This document shows, piece after piece, positions 41,001 through 43,407 of a DNA stretch of 43,407 nucleotides; the first letter of the stretch is position 1, and each line of letters starts with the position of its first letter. The stretch spans positions 1 to 43,407 of the forward strand of contig CADEEH010000029.1 of NCBI GenBank assembly GCA_902826305.1. Reading direction: 5' to 3'. A program made the position numbers and the translations under genes. Origin of the DNA: an uncultured Burkholderiales bacterium. Lineage in GTDB: Bacteria; Pseudomonadota; Gammaproteobacteria; Burkholderiales; Burkholderiaceae_E. A model generated the notes under the pieces. That model saw only the letters and a list, made by a program, of their open reading frames with translations. It ran no database searches and was not told the origin of the DNA.

Positions 41001-43407
41001 ATCGCGCCGTGCACGGCTGGCGACCGGCTGTGCGAGTCGCTGCGGACCCGGGGTCAGTGCCCGCCCGACGCGCACCTGATGGATCGCCACGAACTGGCCA
41101 GGACCCATCCGTTCTGCGGCGCGCAGCGCACCGTGCAGCGCTGGTGGGCCGATCCGCTGATCAATGCCAACGGCAAGGACCACACGCTGCGCACCGTGTT
41201 CACCCACGATCACTTCGGACCGAGTTCACACCAGCAGCACGGCCTGTACTCGGCGCTGGTCGTCGAGCCGGCGAATTCGGTCTGGCTGCCGCTGGACACC
41301 GCGACGCTGGACTGGGACGCCTTGTGCCGCGCCGCACCCGCCGAGCGGGCGACGATGGTCATCGGCGGCGCCAACCTGTCCGATCGCCACGACGCGATCT
41401 GCCGTGAACGCGCGACGCCGCGCAAGGTCGGCCGCGACGAACTGCGCGCGCCGATCCCGGTCCGCGAGGATGGCGGACCGACCAGCCTGGCGGCCAACAT
41501 CGTCGCGCCGAAGTGCATCGGCCGCAACGACACCAACCCGCTCGACCCGGCCTGGCATCCCGGGCCCGGCAACGACTGCGGTCCCGATCGGGCGAACGAC
41601 CAGACCCGCCGCGAATACCTGCTCGCGTTCGCCGACTTCGGCATCCTGTACAACACCGCCCTCGAGCCGATCAATCCGGAGAAACGCGACGAGTCGGCGT
41701 TGCGGCTCGGCCAGCGCTTCGTCGCACGCAACCTCGCGCAGCCGCTGGGCATCTCGTCCGAGGATCCGGGCAGTCAGTTCGTCAACTACCGGCACGAGCC
41801 GGTGCCGCTGCGGATCACCGACATCCGCACCGATACGGCCGAGCCGGAACTGGGTGGCTTTCGCTTCACGCAGACCCGGTGTGATCCGGACGAGAAGGAC
41901 ACGGCGAAACGGCTGACCTGCACCGGTGACCCGGCGAACCTGATGAGCACCCTCGCCCACGCCGATCGGGACCGCCGGCTGGCAACGCAGGACTACACCG
42001 CCTTCGTGCACGCGGTGCCCGATCCGATCGCGCTGGTGTCGCGACAGACCCGGGCATCACTCGCCGCGAGTGCGGCGGCGGACGCCGACGGCCGGCCGCT
42101 GACGAGCCGGCTGGGTGACGCCCTGGCCGAGGTCGAACGCTGGCGTCGCGACTTCCACTGCGCGATCCTGCCCGCCTCCGAGCTGCCCGTGGGCTGCAGG
42201 CAAGGCCTCGTGCGCGGCGACCCGTGGCGCCGGTTCGGCGACCCGGCCACGCCGATCCCTGCCGCCTACGAAGGCGACAAGCTGCAGTTCCGCCTGATCC
42301 AGGGGGCGCAGGAAGCCCAGCACGTATTCGGCATGAACGGCGTGCGCTGGCTGCGCGAACCGGATCATCCGCGTTCGGGGCTGGTGGCGACGCAGCCGAT
42401 CGGCATCTCCGAACACTTCGAGTTCGACATCCGGCCGACACCGAACAGCGCCGAACGGCTCGACTACCTGTACTGGGGCACCTCGGTCGACCAGCTCTGG
42501 GACGGCATGTGGGGCACGCTGCGGGTGTTCGGCCACTATCCGCCGGCCACCCGGATCAGCGACCTGATGGTGATGCCGCAACAGCGCGGCCTGGCGCAAC
42601 TGTTCGATCTGCGCGGGACACCGATACCGAAGCCCGCCCCGTCGACCGCGATCAACCGGACCACACAGGTCTGCCCGGCGACGGCACCGAAGGCCCGCTT
42701 CGACATCAGCGCGGTCCGCGCCTGCCAGCTCGTCGGCGGATGCAACGATCCGCGCCGCCTCGGCAGCCGCGGCGTGGTCTACAACCGGCGGCTGAACCTC
42801 GCCGATCCGAACGCGATCGTGTTCGTCCGCGTCAACGACGACGACGAGCCGATGAGCACCGCATCGGACGCCAACGTGCTGCGCCGGCTGCAGCAGGAGT
42901 TCGACGGTGGCGGGCGCAAGCTCGAGCCGCTGGTGCTGCGTGCACCGGCGGGCGCCTGCATCGAGGTCAAGCTGCGCAATCACCTGCCGGCGCAGATGCC
43001 CGACGGACCCCGGCCCCACGAGGCACTCGGCGATCCGACGCCGCAGACCGGCCACTTCGGCCACAACTACCTGTCGATGATCACCGACGGCTTCAACGTC
43101 AACCAGTTCCGGATGTCCTCGTCGATCAGCCTGTCGGCGCCGATGCTCGCGCAGCACCCGATCACCGGTGATGGCAGCAACGTCGGCGTCAATTCGGTCG
43201 AGACCGCCCGGCTGGGGCTGTTCCAGGGCAGCCTGCTGCCGGCCTGCACGGGGACAGCCGTCTCGTGCTCGAAGTCGTACGTCTGGTACGCGGGCGAGTT
43301 CGACGTCGATGCCCGCGGCGACTCGGTGCACCGGCCGATCGAGTTCGGCGCACTGCCGCTGCGCAGCTTCGGTGATCCGATCAAACATCCGATGCACGGC
43401 GCGATCG
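38025..43407 (+). CDS. Giant exported multicopper oxidase, MofA/MnxG-like putative Mn(II) oxidase (3' end outside window)
   Basis: The frame is open for at least 1794 codons and leaves the window without a stop. A Sec signal peptide covers residues 1-40 (SVASA before ATADG). The mature start EVVAFEQAIVLNRLGAFNPAGM resembles large MCOs such as Leptothrix MofA. A complete copper site is visible. H520-x2-H523-x-H525 is in THVFHLHAH. H574-C575-H576-x3-H580-x4-M585 follows (type 1 Cys, His, Met). H934-x-H936 is in GQHIHLVKFD and H1061-x-H1063 in THDHFGP. The type 1 half therefore comes first, the reverse of laccases. Later cupredoxin-like repeats (HVFGMNGVRW near 1433; YWGTSVDQLW near 1483) have lost their ligands. 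Oxidation of Mn(II) is inferred from similarity and size; other metals are possible. It acts outside the inner membrane. Confidence 0.82.
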   Translation, partial: MTSRGHTSQPLRTRIGNSASFCVATVAVASIVSCASVASAATADGCARVLKAEVVAFEQAIVLNRLGAFNPAGMLYALRHDVVLEDGSPLTDDKWPRAPGHVQLRGDKRPRPLVLRANEGDCLEVTLHNLLAPAIEEDRSGGPRVTGGKVPSHQEDPPGVVYPKDGRSGRELVTPNAISNDVAHTRGVTFHVTGLEVQAIRPERCPRASRTRPWLCGLGQGNVGLNTSVVHPSTPPDLAETLERQGGTIFPGQSAVYRFKAFREGTFFAYSNAATVGGEGDGGQLGLGLFGAVNVEPKGSLWYRSQVTHAQLRAATEASGRRHPYARIRYDSARHAGGPLKGLPILAMLDGDRIVHSDLNAIVALRGPTKDHNDTTSPDRRCSSYADGNSCGRSFREFTVILHDEVKAVQAFAELEDEDNPLAYLKDGMGINYGTGGMGAMVIARNRKVGPARDCPECRAEEFFLSSWVNGDPALLLKWDAQGKAPAGAMYPDDPSNVHHSYLNDPVRFRNLHAGPKETHVFHLHAHQWVMDASEKGSSYLDSQTISPGAGFSYEISHGGSGNRNLAPGDSIFHCHLYPHFAQGMWELWRVHDAFEDGTPGLFDPKRNPRGRNLPDAEVAQGIENPALVPLPGSALAPMPGAQFRGYPFYIEAEAGHRPPQPPLDMDRTGDAPLADGTVEDASIVDGGLPRHHLSNTRPGANRTRPAVSETRLVNQDVVNEALAKGGLTARINAAKVYAQNPQALTALAEVWEQIGSVSLLPHRGSERERGAMTFHAGDAVLPDAPKVTLPSTPEDAHSKVGYRTEFAATVTGQDTPVGTPVFHVNGRPPKPGAPFADPCPDEPVMRRYRAAYVQTELTVNKHGWFDPQARLVALEQDVKDIIDPNTRVKMPEPLFFRANSGECIEFKATNLMPNALALDDFQVYTPTDTIGQHIHLVKFDVTSSDGSGNGWNYEDGTFSPEEVQERVFAINRARAASGAPDRLRFKTHPMFIAPCTAGDRLCESLRTRGQCPPDAHLMDRHELARTHPFCGAQRTVQRWWADPLINANGKDHTLRTVFTHDHFGPSSHQQHGLYSALVVEPANSVWLPLDTATLDWDALCRAAPAERATMVIGGANLSDRHDAICRERATPRKVGRDELRAPIPVREDGGPTSLAANIVAPKCIGRNDTNPLDPAWHPGPGNDCGPDRANDQTRREYLLAFADFGILYNTALEPINPEKRDESALRLGQRFVARNLAQPLGISSEDPGSQFVNYRHEPVPLRITDIRTDTAEPELGGFRFTQTRCDPDEKDTAKRLTCTGDPANLMSTLAHADRDRRLATQDYTAFVHAVPDPIALVSRQTRASLAASAAADADGRPLTSRLGDALAEVERWRRDFHCAILPASELPVGCRQGLVRGDPWRRFGDPATPIPAAYEGDKLQFRLIQGAQEAQHVFGMNGVRWLREPDHPRSGLVATQPIGISEHFEFDIRPTPNSAERLDYLYWGTSVDQLWDGMWGTLRVFGHYPPATRISDLMVMPQQRGLAQLFDLRGTPIPKPAPSTAINRTTQVCPATAPKARFDISAVRACQLVGGCNDPRRLGSRGVVYNRRLNLADPNAIVFVRVNDDDEPMSTASDANVLRRLQQEFDGGGRKLEPLVLRAPAGACIEVKLRNHLPAQMPDGPRPHEALGDPTPQTGHFGHNYLSMITDGFNVNQFRMSSSISLSAPMLAQHPITGDGSNVGVNSVETARLGLFQGSLLPACTGTAVSCSKSYVWYAGEFDVDARGDSVHRPIEFGALPLRSFGDPIKHPMHGAI

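Noticed and set aside
39423-42000. Long minus-strand open frames opposite the giant oxidase (39423-41213 and 41226-42011, also 42057-43397)
   Set aside because: They mirror the plus-strand codons in high-GC DNA, are rich in Arg/Val/Gly/His, have no SD and show no recognisable motifs. The plus frame has complete copper motifs.
1-43407. tRNA, rRNA, CRISPR array, insertion sequence or prophage
   Set aside because: No cloverleaf-like segment, spaced direct repeats, transposase, integrase or phage structural gene could be recognised. The many CAGCAGC-like runs are ordinary Leu/Ala/Gln codons.

Overview
This window is G+C-rich, gene-dense DNA from a Gram-negative bacterium, most likely a high-GC beta- or gammaproteobacterium. 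The supporting signs are outer-membrane barrel and BamE-like proteins, a Tat-exported PaoABC-type molybdoenzyme, TRAP transporters, DnaE2, and frequent GTG/TTG starts behind clear Shine-Dalgarno (SD) sequences. The exact taxon cannot be fixed by reading. No rRNA, tRNA, CRISPR array, insertion sequence or phage gene was seen. No gene-free stretch exceeds about 300 bases.

Layout. 1-2.5 kb: end of dnaE2, then two YHS-domain proteins flanking a voltage-gated K+ channel that carries a C-terminal zinc-ribbon-like tail. 2.6-6.5 kb: paoABC-like periplasmic aldehyde oxidoreductase operon with start/stop overlaps. 6.5-11.1 kb: a heme-oxygenase-fold (diiron-like) protein whose SD is buried in a 13-bp hairpin, a 14-TM MFS exporter, an integral membrane protein, an outer-membrane barrel and a BamE-like protein. 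11.2-15.7 kb (minus): nosR-like, apbE (nosX-like), then an M20 amidohydrolase, with no nosZ. 15.9-18.1 kb: carboxylesterase and type II NADH dehydrogenase. 18.1-22.6 kb: a carboxymuconolactone-decarboxylase-like/Rieske fusion divergent from a PhyH dioxygenase that heads a three-gene TRAP transporter operon. 22.6-24.9 kb: NYN/LOTUS-like protein and a CNNM/HlyC-CorC protein.

25.2-31.6 kb (minus): a catabolic cassette of IclR regulator, TRAP binding protein, fused DctQM, short-chain dehydrogenase and ThDP enzyme. A perfect palindromic IclR-type operator plus a second imperfect copy lie directly before the binding-protein gene. 31.8-37.8 kb (plus): acyl-CoA carboxylase beta, acyl-CoA dehydrogenase (citronellyl-CoA-dehydrogenase-like), biotin-carrying carboxylase alpha, a BKACE-family beta-keto acid cleavage enzyme, and a 50-aa four-cysteine microprotein. 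Together these look like acyl-CoA oxidation followed by carboxylation of a branched enoyl-CoA.

38.0 kb to the end: one uninterrupted frame of at least 1794 codons, running off the window. It encodes a giant exported multicopper oxidase of the MofA/MnxG (putative Mn(II) oxidase) type. The four HxH motifs of a trinuclear copper site are all present, but in an order opposite to that of laccases.

The most unusual points are the giant oxidase, the SD-masking hairpin at 6494-6534, the nosR-apbE pair without nosZ, the CMD-Rieske fusion, the four-Cys microprotein, and a ~35-bp element found twice, each time spanning the stop codon of an unrelated gene.
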